Part shown: piece after piece, positions 10,070 through 18,825 of the stretch
Layout of the letters: each line of letters starts with the position of its first letter
Numbering within the stretch: position 1 is the stretch's first letter
Assembly (NCBI GenBank): GCA_024243835.1
Contig: JALPMN010000630.1
Location: forward strand, 1 to 45,437
DNA length: 45,437 bases
Direction: 5' to 3'
From: Enteropsectra breve
Taxonomy: Eukaryota > Microsporidia
Position numbers and translations under genes: made by a program
Notes under the pieces: model-generated
Told to the model about the DNA's origin: nothing
Seen by the model: only the letters and a program-made list of their open reading frames with translations
The model's database searches: none

Positions 10070-11785
10070 ATGAAAAAATTGGCGAATTTTCATCGCTTTG
10101 CAAAGTCGTTGCAACGGCTGTCAGCAAGCTACCGTATTTTGGCAATTATTCTTTTGCCCATTTTTATTTTGATGGTACTCAGCAACATAACAGAAGAAAA
10201 ATCAGTATTTCATTCATCAACATTGTGCACTAAAATCCGCAATAAGGAGGATGCAAATTTTAATGAAACACTACAAAAGATTGTGATTTACACGGTATCG
10301 CATTATTTGCTTGGCTTTCTATATCGCCTGATATTCTTCAGCCAGCTTGGCTTTATAAGCACTAACTTACAGCTGAACTATATTGAGTACTGCATCAGGG
10401 CAAAATATTCCGAGTATCAGCACATTGGAACAGGAAAAATATCATCCATAATAAGAAACCAGTCAGAGAGCATTCTGGCACTGCTTGAAATAGTTGTTAT
10501 TGATCTTGGATACCATGCTGTCTATTTTATCATCTGTTTGAAAAATATCTGGCAGGGTTTCAATGGGACATTTGCGGCAGTGTTTCTTTTTCTATTCATA
10601 GTACTATTTATTTATACCGTTATATCAATCATTGTAATGAGCAGGGCGCGTTCGGCGATCAATATACTGAAATACAGGGCAATAACGAAAATGTATGATA
10701 TCACCAAAAATTTATCCATCATTCGCTCTTTTAATAATGAAACGCATGAGCTTGGTGCCTATAAGAAGAAGCTGATGCCTCTGGAGTGGGCAGAGTTCGC
10801 CCACAATACACTTGCTGAGTGCATTCCTTTTATATACCGAAACATTCTGTTCTTCACACAGTACACAATAGTATTGTGCACGTATTATGGACTGTACGGG
10901 TTTAAGGTGCAGGATGTTACAAGAATAATTCTTTTTATTGATACATTTAAAAATTTTAAAAGCCGATTAATGAAGTTTAAAGACATGTGCTTTGCAATTA
11001 CCAGGTGCTATTCGGATATCCTGCATTCAGAACTTGAGTTAAGTGCGGCTACTGACAGTCAACATTCTATGGAAATCCAGCAGGCTAGTGATATTTGCTT
11101 TAAGGAAGTGGCTATAAAACACGAAGAAAACCTTCTTTTTGAAGGCCTGAACCTTAGCATAGCAAATGGAGAAAAGCTGGCCATTACAGGACGAAACGGG
11201 GCGGGTAAATCTACAATTATCAAAGCACTGATGGGGTTTATTGACTACGATGGAGCTATTGAGATCGGAGGCGAGCAGATTTCCAATGTTAATGGAAAGG
11301 CCCTGCGAGATCTCATTTCATATGTTCCACAGGAGCCGCATCTTATGAACACCACTGTGTGGGAGAATCTCATTTATGGAAATAAAGGAAAATCTCACGA
11401 GGAAATAATCGATCTGTGCAAGCGCTGCAACATTCATGAAATCTTCATGGGCCTTCCAAATGGCTACAACACGCATGTTGGAGAGAACGGAAGATTTCTG
11501 AGCGGCGGGCAGTGCCAGCTGCTGAACTTTATGCGTGCAGTGGTCAAAGACGCCCCGATATTTGTACTTGATGAGCCCACTTCCAATCTGGACTACAGGG
11601 CATCAAAGGAGCTCCTGGATCTTATTTTCCATGTCCTTAAGGAGAAAACAGTTCTCTACTCAACACACAACCCGACGGATCTCAAGAGGTTTGACCGATT
11701 TATCAATATTAAAAACAAGCATATCGATGTCTACAACTCTATGAGGGAATTCAGCCGTGCATGTGGAGGAGAATTAAACCTTTAA
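10070..11785 (+). CDS. ATM1: Half-size ABC transporter of the ATM1/ABCB7 type, probably mitosomal
   Basis: 571 residues, one membrane domain followed by one ATPase domain. About five to six membrane segments lie between residues 24 and 290. The stretch TKNLSIIRSFNNE (212-224) matches the ATM1-family signature region (VKYFNNE in yeast). The ATPase domain is complete: Walker A TGRNGAGKS 373-381, Q-loop Gln421, signature LSGGQ 477-481, Walker B IFVLDEPTSNLD 497-508, H-loop His533. ATM1 exports a sulfur-containing product from mitochondria or mitosomes for cytosolic Fe-S protein assembly and is among the few transporters retained by microsporidia. The first ~22 residues are basic with no acidic residue (K, H and R spaced along a helix), compatible with an organelle targeting presequence. 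It is shorter than yeast Atm1 (about 690). Other half-transporters of the same subfamily cannot be fully excluded. Confidence 0.82.
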   Translation: MKKLANFHRFAKSLQRLSASYRILAIILLPIFILMVLSNITEEKSVFHSSTLCTKIRNKEDANFNETLQKIVIYTVSHYLLGFLYRLIFFSQLGFISTNLQLNYIEYCIRAKYSEYQHIGTGKISSIIRNQSESILALLEIVVIDLGYHAVYFIICLKNIWQGFNGTFAAVFLFLFIVLFIYTVISIIVMSRARSAINILKYRAITKMYDITKNLSIIRSFNNETHELGAYKKKLMPLEWAEFAHNTLAECIPFIYRNILFFTQYTIVLCTYYGLYGFKVQDVTRIILFIDTFKNFKSRLMKFKDMCFAITRCYSDILHSELELSAATDSQHSMEIQQASDICFKEVAIKHEENLLFEGLNLSIANGEKLAITGRNGAGKSTIIKALMGFIDYDGAIEIGGEQISNVNGKALRDLISYVPQEPHLMNTTVWENLIYGNKGKSHEEIIDLCKRCNIHEIFMGLPNGYNTHVGENGRFLSGGQCQLLNFMRAVVKDAPIFVLDEPTSNLDYRASKELLDLIFHVLKEKTVLYSTHNPTDLKRFDRFINIKNKHIDVYNSMREFSRACGGELNL

Positions 11786-11973
11786 TTAGTATTGTTTGTT
11801 TACAAGTTTATTCAAATTAAAAACCTATCAATGATTATACGTGTCATAACGTTACTATTTTACTATAGTAATGCCAATGTTATAAAAGGAATTTTTTGAA
11901 GCAAGAATTGCTTGTATTTTCATAATGGCAAAATTTCTGTAAAAAATTAAAATGAATTCTGAGCTGAGAGGCC

Positions 11974-12567
11974 ATGCCAGTTCTTATTTTGATAGAATCG
12001 ATGGGGGAATTTGCTGAGGAACTTAAAGAGCACTTCAAGTCCAAATACAAGACGGAGATAAGGACGGAACATTATAAAACGATACGATCGATGCTTTCGA
12101 ACCAAAAAGAAGATGAAATGCACATTGTTCCACGGCTGTCTAAACCAGAGCGCTATGAAATATTCTGTCTGACAAGAAAAAATGCACAGCAGTTTCTATC
12201 GCTGGCTTATGCAGGCAGAAACGAGCACGTGTCAAGCGACAAAAATCTGCTTTTGCTCGAAAAAATGGATTTCGCAAAAATAGAGGAAGAGCTGTCCAAG
12301 TCCTGGGTAAGCGTGTCTAGTGCTAATAAAAGAAGCAAGGCCGTGTCCCTGAAGGGCTTGAGTGAGATTAAAAAGACGATAGTAAAGATCAACGAGGAGT
12401 ATAGAGCCAAAAACGCAAGTGCTGACTGCGTTCTGAAAGAATGTGAAGACAGAATAGTTAAACTATGCAGTCTGAGTGTCAATGAAACACAAGAAGATAT
12501 CGAACGCTGCTACCGAAAGATAGTCGATGCAGAGCTTGAAAAGCGGGGGCTAAATAAAACGCAATAG
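11974..12567 (+). CDS. Hypothetical protein, 197 residues
   Basis: I do not recognise a family. The protein is charged and soluble, with predicted helices in the second half (about residues 120-190) rich in Lys and Glu, and no membrane segment or signal peptide. The first 35 residues (MPVLILIESMGEFAEELKE) could be a beta-strand/helix unit. Start: AAAATTT at about 11928-11934 and GGCC immediately before the ATG; an upstream ATG at 11952 is out of frame. It lies between ATM1 and the convergent PUS10 gene with short spacers on both sides. Confidence 0.7.
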   Translation: MPVLILIESMGEFAEELKEHFKSKYKTEIRTEHYKTIRSMLSNQKEDEMHIVPRLSKPERYEIFCLTRKNAQQFLSLAYAGRNEHVSSDKNLLLLEKMDFAKIEEELSKSWVSVSSANKRSKAVSLKGLSEIKKTIVKINEEYRAKNASADCVLKECEDRIVKLCSLSVNETQEDIERCYRKIVDAELEKRGLNKTQ

Positions 12568-12638
12568 GCTCTGCAGGCCCATAGCGAAGGAGTAAATTAA
12601 ATCAAAATTCATAAAATAAATATACTTTGCATGACTCT

Positions 12639-13649
12639 TTATTCATCTCTTCTCATAAGATCTATTTTGTATTTAATGCAAGAGGTATCAAACGGTCTAT
12701 CGACACGAACAACATCTAAATTGAGGCAATCAGCATTTAAATTTGGGGTGGTACGGCTAAAATCTCCACTCACCCACTCCTTTATGTAGGCTCCGGATGA
12801 AGCACGGATGCGAACTTCATAATAATAGCCCTCTGGCTTGTTCAGTTCGATTACGTTTAAGATCTCAATAGTTTTGTTTCTTATCATGTTTGCTCTTCTA
12901 TGCAAAACCCTTAGAGGTGTTTTCTGATCTAATTCGTATTTTTCTGAAAAATTAATTTTTTTTCCAGAGAAAATATCCACCAAGTAAAATTTATTTGACT
13001 CATCTGAAGTCAGAGAATTTTTGGCACGCTGGTCGACAGCACAGAGATTAATAATATGCACATCTCTGTACATTTTAATTGCAACAATACGCGCATCCAA
13101 GTTTCTTTTCGGATTTCTTACTGTGAGCAAAAAGGGTCTGCCCTCAAGGCAGCGCACATCGATGTCTTCTCTTCCGCAGCTTAAAAAGCAGACATCGTCA
13201 GCCTGAAAAAAACATTTAAACTCCTCAGTAAAATCAGAAACACTTCTTTCGGTTTTCAGCTGCCCGCCAATTACTAGTGGTGTCTGGCTCATCTCGCGCG
13301 ATAGTTTAATGTACTCACCATAGAGAAATATCGGGGAGTTCTCAATTGCAATAAGCGGGAGTTCTTGTTTCTCCTGAGCAATACAAGGGGATTGAGTTGG
13401 AGCTTTTTCATCCTTTATTTTGTACATGCGCTCCTTCAGTTTTTGTTTTTTGGATTTTTTCAATACTTCGGCCACGAAATCTATTTTAACAGTGGTAAAC
13501 GGCTCGGTGCTCTGGTTTGCAGGAAGTAGGGCCTTTAGAGATGCTTTGCGCTCAATATCATCATCTCTGATGCTGTAAACGATGTTTGTATATGTCTCAT
13601 TCTCATTGCATTTTATAAAATTTTTAATTTTCTCCAAGATCTTTTCCAT
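12639..13649 (-). CDS. PUS10: tRNA pseudouridine synthase PUS10 (short form)
   Basis: 336 residues. The catalytic domain is recognised by family motifs in order: SPIFLYGEYIKLSREMSQTP (about 105-124), the active-site motif GREDIDVR (159-166, catalytic Asp162), LEGRPFLLTVRNPKR (168-182), LRVLHRRANMIR, and the C-terminal YIKEWVSGDFSRTTPNL. PUS10 makes pseudouridine at position 54 and/or 55 of the tRNA T-loop in archaea and many eukaryotes; Saccharomyces uses Pus4 for position 55. The N-terminal accessory domain, which carries a THUMP-like fold and zinc site in human PUS10 (529 residues), is reduced to about 100 residues without an obvious CxxC pair. Start: TTTTAAAAATTT lies about 20 bases upstream, with a CTCC element close to the ATG. 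Convergent with the unknown gene at 11974. Confidence 0.9.
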   Translation of the reverse strand: MEKILEKIKNFIKCNENETYTNIVYSIRDDDIERKASLKALLPANQSTEPFTTVKIDFVAEVLKKSKKQKLKERMYKIKDEKAPTQSPCIAQEKQELPLIAIENSPIFLYGEYIKLSREMSQTPLVIGGQLKTERSVSDFTEEFKCFFQADDVCFLSCGREDIDVRCLEGRPFLLTVRNPKRNLDARIVAIKMYRDVHIINLCAVDQRAKNSLTSDESNKFYLVDIFSGKKINFSEKYELDQKTPLRVLHRRANMIRNKTIEILNVIELNKPEGYYYEVRIRASSGAYIKEWVSGDFSRTTPNLNADCLNLDVVRVDRPFDTSCIKYKIDLMRRDE

Positions 13650-13816
13650 CAGGAGTCCATATATGGAAATTTTTAAAATTCATAAGCTGTACAATGAATA
13701 AGGCCTTATAAACACAGAGATCCTAATTCAAAGGTCCTAAATACTCATTTTATATTCACATAAGTTTAATTTGCTCAAAATTAAAATCATTTTTAAAAAG
13801 TATATTTTTTATACCT

Positions 13817-14560
13817 ATGAATTCTAAAAAAGACAATAATATTAAAATGAAGCGATTGTACAATAGAGAGCTTATTGTAACACTAGATGATGCTCACGCC
13901 GTATCTAAGAGGGTTCGTGAGTGTGCCACATGCAGAGAAGATCTTTTTCAGTTTAGTGAAGACAATTATTTCAGGATCGAACAAACAGGACTAATATCGA
14001 ATGACTATCACAAATATACTCACCAATTAATTAAGTGCTTTTACTGCGAAGCATACATGCATACTGTCTGTCTTTTTGCCTTTCAGTCGCAGAGGCCATT
14101 CGAGTGCCCTAAGTGCAGCGAGTATTTTACCGACTATGAGTTTGCACGGCTCCTTGCTCAGCTTCTTCTTATCTTCAGTGCACATACTTCATCATATGAT
14201 GAGTATAAGCAAGTGGCTGAGATTGTGTGCAAAAATATGGACATTAATGAGCTGATGGCGCTGCTAATAGACGGGCGAGTGATACCTGAGATACACGAAA
14301 TGCGTCTCTGGAAGGATCTAAAGGCGTATGTGGGAACATCTGATCCAATGCTTGAGGCAGGAATGCAGAGTTACTCAGGAGTGATGAGAAAAAGAGGCAT
14401 GCAGTACGAAGACAAAATTATAGTCCACGACAAGTCCATGCGTAACAGAGACAATAAGACGCTAATTTCATTATTGATTAGCATGTATGCTGATATCACC
14501 AAGTCTACAACTTCGCTGCAATTGGTAGCACATTACAACAAATACGTAAAAGAAGCATAG
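13817..14560 (+). CDS. Zinc-binding (RING/PHD-like) protein, N-terminal part of a frame split by TAG
   Basis: 247 residues up to a TAG at 14558-14560. Residues about 37-103 carry a cysteine/histidine pattern, CATC, then CFYCEAYMHTVC, then CPKC (C2-C2-H-C-C2), compatible with a RING or PHD-type two-zinc module; the spacing does not identify the family. The rest is helical. No function can be named. The frame stays open for another 214 codons after the TAG (see 14561-15202), so this is either a short protein or the first half of a protein of about 460 residues. The start has CATTTTTAAAAAG upstream and ACCT before the ATG; Met11 is an alternative. The gene diverges from PUS10. Confidence 0.7.
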   Translation: MNSKKDNNIKMKRLYNRELIVTLDDAHAVSKRVRECATCREDLFQFSEDNYFRIEQTGLISNDYHKYTHQLIKCFYCEAYMHTVCLFAFQSQRPFECPKCSEYFTDYEFARLLAQLLLIFSAHTSSYDEYKQVAEIVCKNMDINELMALLIDGRVIPEIHEMRLWKDLKAYVGTSDPMLEAGMQSYSGVMRKRGMQYEDKIIVHDKSMRNRDNKTLISLLISMYADITKSTTSLQLVAHYNKYVKEA

Positions 14561-15202
14561 AGCGCTAAAATAAAATACTGCCTCCAGTGGCACTATTTTA
14601 GCTATTTGCTTGACCAAGAAGACAGCTTTATTCTTATTGAGCAGATTTTCAACAATATACCGCTCAATACGCCAAGCAGCGAGCATTATTGGCTTGGATT
14701 TCAGGACGCACTTCTAGGGATAAATATCAAAAGTGTTACCGACAAAATCTTAGAGTATATAAACAGCACCAAAGACTTTAAATTCATATTGATATGCTTC
14801 TATACTATTTCGCACAGCATGTTTCAGGATATTAACCAGGAAATAGTCAAAATGATTATAGGATCTGCAAGTGAGTATTTTACGAATATTCCACCATTTG
14901 CCATGGCAAAAGAGATTCTCCTGATTTACTTGGGTCTAAAGCTGGAACTTTCCGAGGAGACTGTTTTAGAACTGATAATATTCATTTCTAAGATTTCTGT
15001 GGAAATGCCAGATGAGCAGCTTGAGCAGTATGTTACCATGCTTGAAGCCTATATGCTATATCGTTCAGAGGAATTTTACATGAAATTCTCATCTATTTTG
15101 ACAAGCAGGCCTTGTATCTTCGTTATAAAACTAAACAGCATTGTTAGTGAAGCCAAGAAACAAGGTGTATCTATAAGAAAAAAAAGCGCCACAAGAAATT
15201 AA
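14561..15202 (+). pseudogene. In-frame continuation after TAG: helical domain without its own start
   Basis: The reading frame continues directly from the zinc-domain ORF for 213 codons to TAA at 15200-15202 with no frameshift. There is no ATG until about 80 codons in, and no AAATTT/CCC signal near any candidate start, so independent translation is unlikely. The peptide is helical and Leu/Ile-rich (for example ILLIYLGLKLELSEETVLEL) with normal protein composition. Explanations are a recent nonsense mutation, a sequencing error, or stop-codon readthrough of the TAG (context GCA-TAG-AGC). No family recognised. Confidence 0.55.
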
Positions 15203-15722
15203 AAAGGTTTATTAAATTCTGACCAAGCATATTCTAAAATACAACAAGTTTATTTATACAGAGTATCATCATTGAGCTAGGTCTATTTTATTGGAAAAAA
15301 AATTGCTTTTTTGAAAACTCAAAATGATCTAAGCTGCTAAAGTACAAATAAAGAGTTATGCGTATAACCGACAAAGAAGAAGAATGTCTTTAAAATTAAG
15401 ATAACTTGTGTAAATGCTTTTTATATCTTTAATGTATTGAGTTCATAAAAGTTACATATATAAACAAAAATTCCAGAATTTTTATAAATGAAGCTTAATG
15501 TGCCATCATAACAGCATATTTATGATAAATCTTGTGACTTAAGGTGCTTTTAAAAATAATTATTCTGTCATCAGCACAATATTTCAAATGCGCTATAAAT
15601 GTATGCTTATTATAATCACCGTGCATATGCTTATATAACTAGAGCGTGAGAAGAAATAAGTCGTTATCATATATTTTTTATATAAAAAATGTAGAAATCA
15701 AAAATTCGTTTACTGATCGTAC
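15203..15722. other. Intergenic, AT-rich
   Basis: Convergent 3' ends flank this 520-base stretch. It contains a perfect 18-base palindrome of A and T (ATTTTTTAT/ATAAAAAAT) at 15673-15690. I see no coding stretch or RNA gene. Confidence 0.5.
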
Positions 15723-16748
15723 TTAAAGCATGGCATTCTTGCTCTTGAAGGCACCGTACACAAGCAATGGAAATATAATGGATGCATCTCCGTGCACCTT
15801 AACACAAGTCCTTTCCGGCTTTACTTTACCCCAGGAATATGCCTCGGAAAGCGAAGCGCCTGAATCGGAGCCATCAAACTCATTTGCAGTGTTTACCAGC
15901 ACACAGTAGTCCAGGCCGTTGTTAAACAAATTGGCATTGAGTATGTGGTGCTTTATCAGCCCACAGCCGATAACAATCGCTCCATTCTCATGGCCACCCA
16001 GACACTCCATGTTAATGTTGTGGATATCCTCAACAATATCCAGCTTTATACAGGATCTTTTAGAGTAGAAAGTGAACATGTCTCCGATGCTTCCATCAGT
16101 GATGGCCGGTGAAAAAACTTTGATGTTGTTTTTATAGCACCAGTATAATACGGAGCTTTCATTGTTGATTTTCCTACCGAGATACCTGATAAAGGCTGAT
16201 GGAGTGATTATCAGTGGGTTCTCAGCACTAAATGGCTTTTCATTTGAAAATTCAGGATCTGCACCAGAAACAAGCTCGTCAAGAACGGCATTAAACCATG
16301 TCTCAAACTGCATGTAATTTTCATTGTTTATCACGAGATTTCCAATTCTGTTCCATCCGTTTTCGCGAAGCTCTTTCCCATCCTCTGAAAAAGATGCCAT
16401 GAAAGTGTGGTTAAAGCACTTTATCAGGTCCTCCTCTATACCTCCGGCTGTGCACACCATAATATCAATGTATTTATTCTTTGACAGATATTTTATTACT
16501 TCTCTTATTCCACTGCTAATCATGTTGGATGTACAGCCAAAATAGATCTTTGCATTCGCTTTACGCATTTTTTTGACTTCATCTATTGCCTTGTGCAGAT
16601 TAGTTGCCTGGAAGCCTGTCGTGGCAAAAGAGTCCAGAAGATCGTCCAGCGTAATGTCATTTTCATAGTCGATTCCCTTGACTGGTGTCTCAAAAGAAAG
16701 CTCATTTCTTTTTGCATCTGCTAAGTCTCCAACATTCAGCGGTTTCAT
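15723..16748 (-). CDS. DYS1: Deoxyhypusine synthase
   Basis: 341 residues, close to the usual 340-370. The enzyme transfers the aminobutyl group of spermidine to a lysine of eIF5A using NAD, the first step of hypusine formation. Conserved segments include VKGIDY and LDSFATTGFQATNLHKAI near the N-terminus, the NAD/spermidine region with NTANEFDGSDSGASLSEA, and the catalytic-lysine block YSWGKVKPERTCVKVHGDAS (lysine of SWGK forms the enzyme-substrate imine). Start: AAAAATTTTAGCG lies 10-20 bases upstream on the minus strand. Next to TRM7 on the same strand with a 210-base gap. Retention implies dependence on hypusinated eIF5A and on spermidine, made or imported. Confidence 0.95.
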   Translation of the reverse strand: MKPLNVGDLADAKRNELSFETPVKGIDYENDITLDDLLDSFATTGFQATNLHKAIDEVKKMRKANAKIYFGCTSNMISSGIREVIKYLSKNKYIDIMVCTAGGIEEDLIKCFNHTFMASFSEDGKELRENGWNRIGNLVINNENYMQFETWFNAVLDELVSGADPEFSNEKPFSAENPLIITPSAFIRYLGRKINNESSVLYWCYKNNIKVFSPAITDGSIGDMFTFYSKRSCIKLDIVEDIHNINMECLGGHENGAIVIGCGLIKHHILNANLFNNGLDYCVLVNTANEFDGSDSGASLSEAYSWGKVKPERTCVKVHGDASIIFPLLVYGAFKSKNAML

Positions 16749-16958
16749 CGCAAGACGCTAAAATTTTTCGAAAAATAAAATATTTCCTTCGGAAAATATA
16801 GAATGAGCAAACATAGTTGATGAGACAAAATTTATGACACAGTTTATTGGCATTTTCTTCAAAATCTTTATGAAATATTTAAAGAAACGATGTGGACGTA
16901 AAAAAAGAAAATTCATTTATAAAAGAGATTCTAAAGGATGGTATTTTTAAAGTGTTTG

Positions 16959-17732
16959 TCAATTGTTCTTTCTTTGCTCTATAGCCCCTTGATAAGGCGG
17001 ATTTATGGGCTTTTGCACCGTTCCGAAATTATCATCTTCAGGCAAAAATGCAAAATCAGGATTTGGGCCATCGCCACACTCCTCAAGAGCGAAATTTGGC
17101 GGCTCTTCAGAAATATCTAAGGATTTTGGATCTTTGTCGCTGTCCTTAAGCCCGATCCCCAGTATAAAGCACTCTACTGATGCTGTCCTGCTAGAGCGCG
17201 GCTTTACAATGCGCACCTCTTCGTAGAAGTTCATAAAATGCTTAAGAACATAGCCGGTGTACGGTCCCCGAAAGCACTTGCCTACAAATATTGAGCCCGT
17301 CTTTCCAATAGCCACAGAAATAGAAAGCGCAGACTTTAGCAGATTTAGTTGCAAAAATTCATCAAGATCGTGAAATCCTGTCACATCTGGCGCCCCATCA
17401 CACACTATAAGATCCACATTGTTATTTCCAAACTTCTTAACAATTTTGTTATAGCAGCTCTGCGAGGTTATGTCCTCCTTCAATATCTCAACGCCAGTGA
17501 TGGGAGCCATTTCTTGCACATCAATGGCGATAATTTTTCCGTTTGTGCTGCTTGCCAGTACTTGGCTCCATGATCCTGGCGCAGCGCAGAGATCAACGAT
17601 ATTTTCTGCATGCTCGAATATTTTGAATGTGCTTTCAATATCTAGAAGCTTAAAGGCGCTTCTTGCCCTGTATCCCTGTATCTTGGCATGGTAGTAGTAT
17701 GCATCGCGTTTGCTCTTGCTCAGTACGCCCAT
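16959..17732 (-). CDS. TRM7: tRNA 2'-O-ribose methyltransferase TRM7 (FtsJ/RrmJ family)
   Basis: 257 residues from Met at 17732. The frame runs 27 codons further up, but MGVLSKSKRDAYYYHAKIQG matches the N-terminus of Trm7 proteins and TTAAATTTTTT lies just upstream, so the internal start is chosen. It carries the SAM-binding motif VDLCAAPGSWSQVL and the FtsJ K-D-K-E tetrad in RARSAFKLL, VCDGAPDVTG, FVGKCFRG and ASVECFILG. Trm7 methylates positions 32 and 34 of certain tRNA anticodon loops (Phe, Trp, Leu) with accessory partners Trm732/Rtt10 in yeast. The C-terminal ~50 residues are acidic, proline-rich and not conserved in an obvious way. With PUS10, DusA and two tRNA genes it makes this window rich in tRNA maturation functions. 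Confidence 0.93.
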   Translation of the reverse strand: MGVLSKSKRDAYYYHAKIQGYRARSAFKLLDIESTFKIFEHAENIVDLCAAPGSWSQVLASSTNGKIIAIDVQEMAPITGVEILKEDITSQSCYNKIVKKFGNNNVDLIVCDGAPDVTGFHDLDEFLQLNLLKSALSISVAIGKTGSIFVGKCFRGPYTGYVLKHFMNFYEEVRIVKPRSSRTASVECFILGIGLKDSDKDPKSLDISEEPPNFALEECGDGPNPDFAFLPEDDNFGTVQKPINPPYQGAIEQRKNN

Positions 17733-17999
17733 CGACAAAAAATTTAAGAGAATTAAAAGAGGCGGAAATATGTGGAATTTTATGAGTTTCCATGGTAGAA
17801 TAAACCTAATCAAATAAGAGCTCGTACTTATTAATAGTTAATTGTTTCACAATGTAAGTTAAGAATATCTGATGTCTCTCTAAGGGGATAATTAGCAAGA
17901 ACTAATATAAAATTACAAACTGGTTTATTCGATTAAATGCAGCATCCTCTTGCATTGCTCTTTAAACTTCATTTTTATTTTTTAAATAATAAAATACCC

Positions 18000-18239
18000 A
18001 TGCTCGGGCTATTCGCACTCATATATTCTGGAATATTCTTCATAAATGCAATAGTCATTCTGAACGAGAGCCGTTTCCTGAACAGGATTAAGCTCCCGCT
18101 CGCGTCAGAGCACCGCGTGAACCTCGGGCAAAATAGACAAAAGATTGTTGATCTGATAAATGCAGCAAAAACTATTTTTGTAATTCCATTAATGGTACTG
18201 AACGCTCTGTGTATCGTGTACGAGGTCTTCCTCGGATAG
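18000..18239 (+). CDS. YOS1: YOS1/IER3IP1-type ER-Golgi transport protein
   Basis: 79 residues from the ATG at 18000, chosen because CCC (17997-17999) touches it and because MLGLFALIYSGIFFINAIVI aligns with the Yos1 N-terminus; a longer frame starts 21 codons upstream. A first membrane segment is followed by VILNESRFLNRIKL (Yos1/IER3IP1 has VLSEERFLRRIGL), then a polar loop with VDLINAAKTIFVIPLM, and a second membrane segment ending NALCIVYEVFLG, the conserved C-terminus. Yos1 works with Yip1 and Yif1 in COPII vesicle formation and ER-to-Golgi transport. The length is normal for the family. Confidence 0.92.
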   Translation: MLGLFALIYSGIFFINAIVILNESRFLNRIKLPLASEHRVNLGQNRQKIVDLINAAKTIFVIPLMVLNALCIVYEVFLG

Positions 18240-18639
18240 GCATGCCATATCTACTAAATAAATGATGATTCAAAATACAATTTGTACGAGAGTCTTCTGT
18301 ATAACAGTATTATTCACTGTGCATTCTTTCTTCTGAAAAAGTATTGAATATACACTTTTTGTGAAACTAAGACATAAATTTACAAAAGATATTGATTGCC
18401 TAGTGCCACTTAAGGTACAGTGACCTCTAGAATATTTCAAAGTTTTTAAAAAATAGATAAAGATTGAATATTTTAGTATATTTTGTAATGCTATCAGGCA
18501 CTTTAAACACGCTTAAGACATTAAAAATATTATTTAGGGCTGCTAATGCGCAGTAAAAGCATTTAAACCTTCATGTTAGAAGATTATGTTTATAGCAATT
18601 AGAATAAACTATAATTATCTAATATTTTAGAAGGTATTT
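18240..18639. other. Intergenic, AT-rich
   Basis: Spacer between YOS1 and the next gene. I see no coding frame longer than about 25 codons, no tRNA and no clear repeat. Confidence 0.4.
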
Positions 18640-18825
18640 TCAAGTAAAATAGCTTAAGATTAAATTCGGTTTCTTATGATTTTCGGAAATAAGAGACATG
18701 TGTTTTTGATAAACTTTCATGTGCTTTTTGATACTTATAGTTGCTTTAACTATGCTTCCCTCTGCTATTAGACCTGGATAGATTTCTTCAAAATTTTGTA
18801 AAATTCTAGCCTCTTCATTGCACAT
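18640..18825 (-). CDS. Possible 61-residue minus-strand ORF overlapping the start of the next gene
   Basis: A minus-strand frame reads MCNEEARILQNFEEIYPGL and continues to a TGA at 18640. Its composition (Lys, Glu, His, Ile) looks protein-like, and it lies outside the plus-strand coding region except for the shared start. Its ATG overlaps the ATG of the plus-strand gene at 18824, so both could not be read from separate standard promoters without overlap. The minus frame also runs open further upstream, antisense to that gene. No family recognised; may be chance or a relic. Confidence 0.22.
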   Translation of the reverse strand: MCNEEARILQNFEEIYPGLIAEGSIVKATISIKKHMKVYQKHMSLISENHKKPNLILSYFT

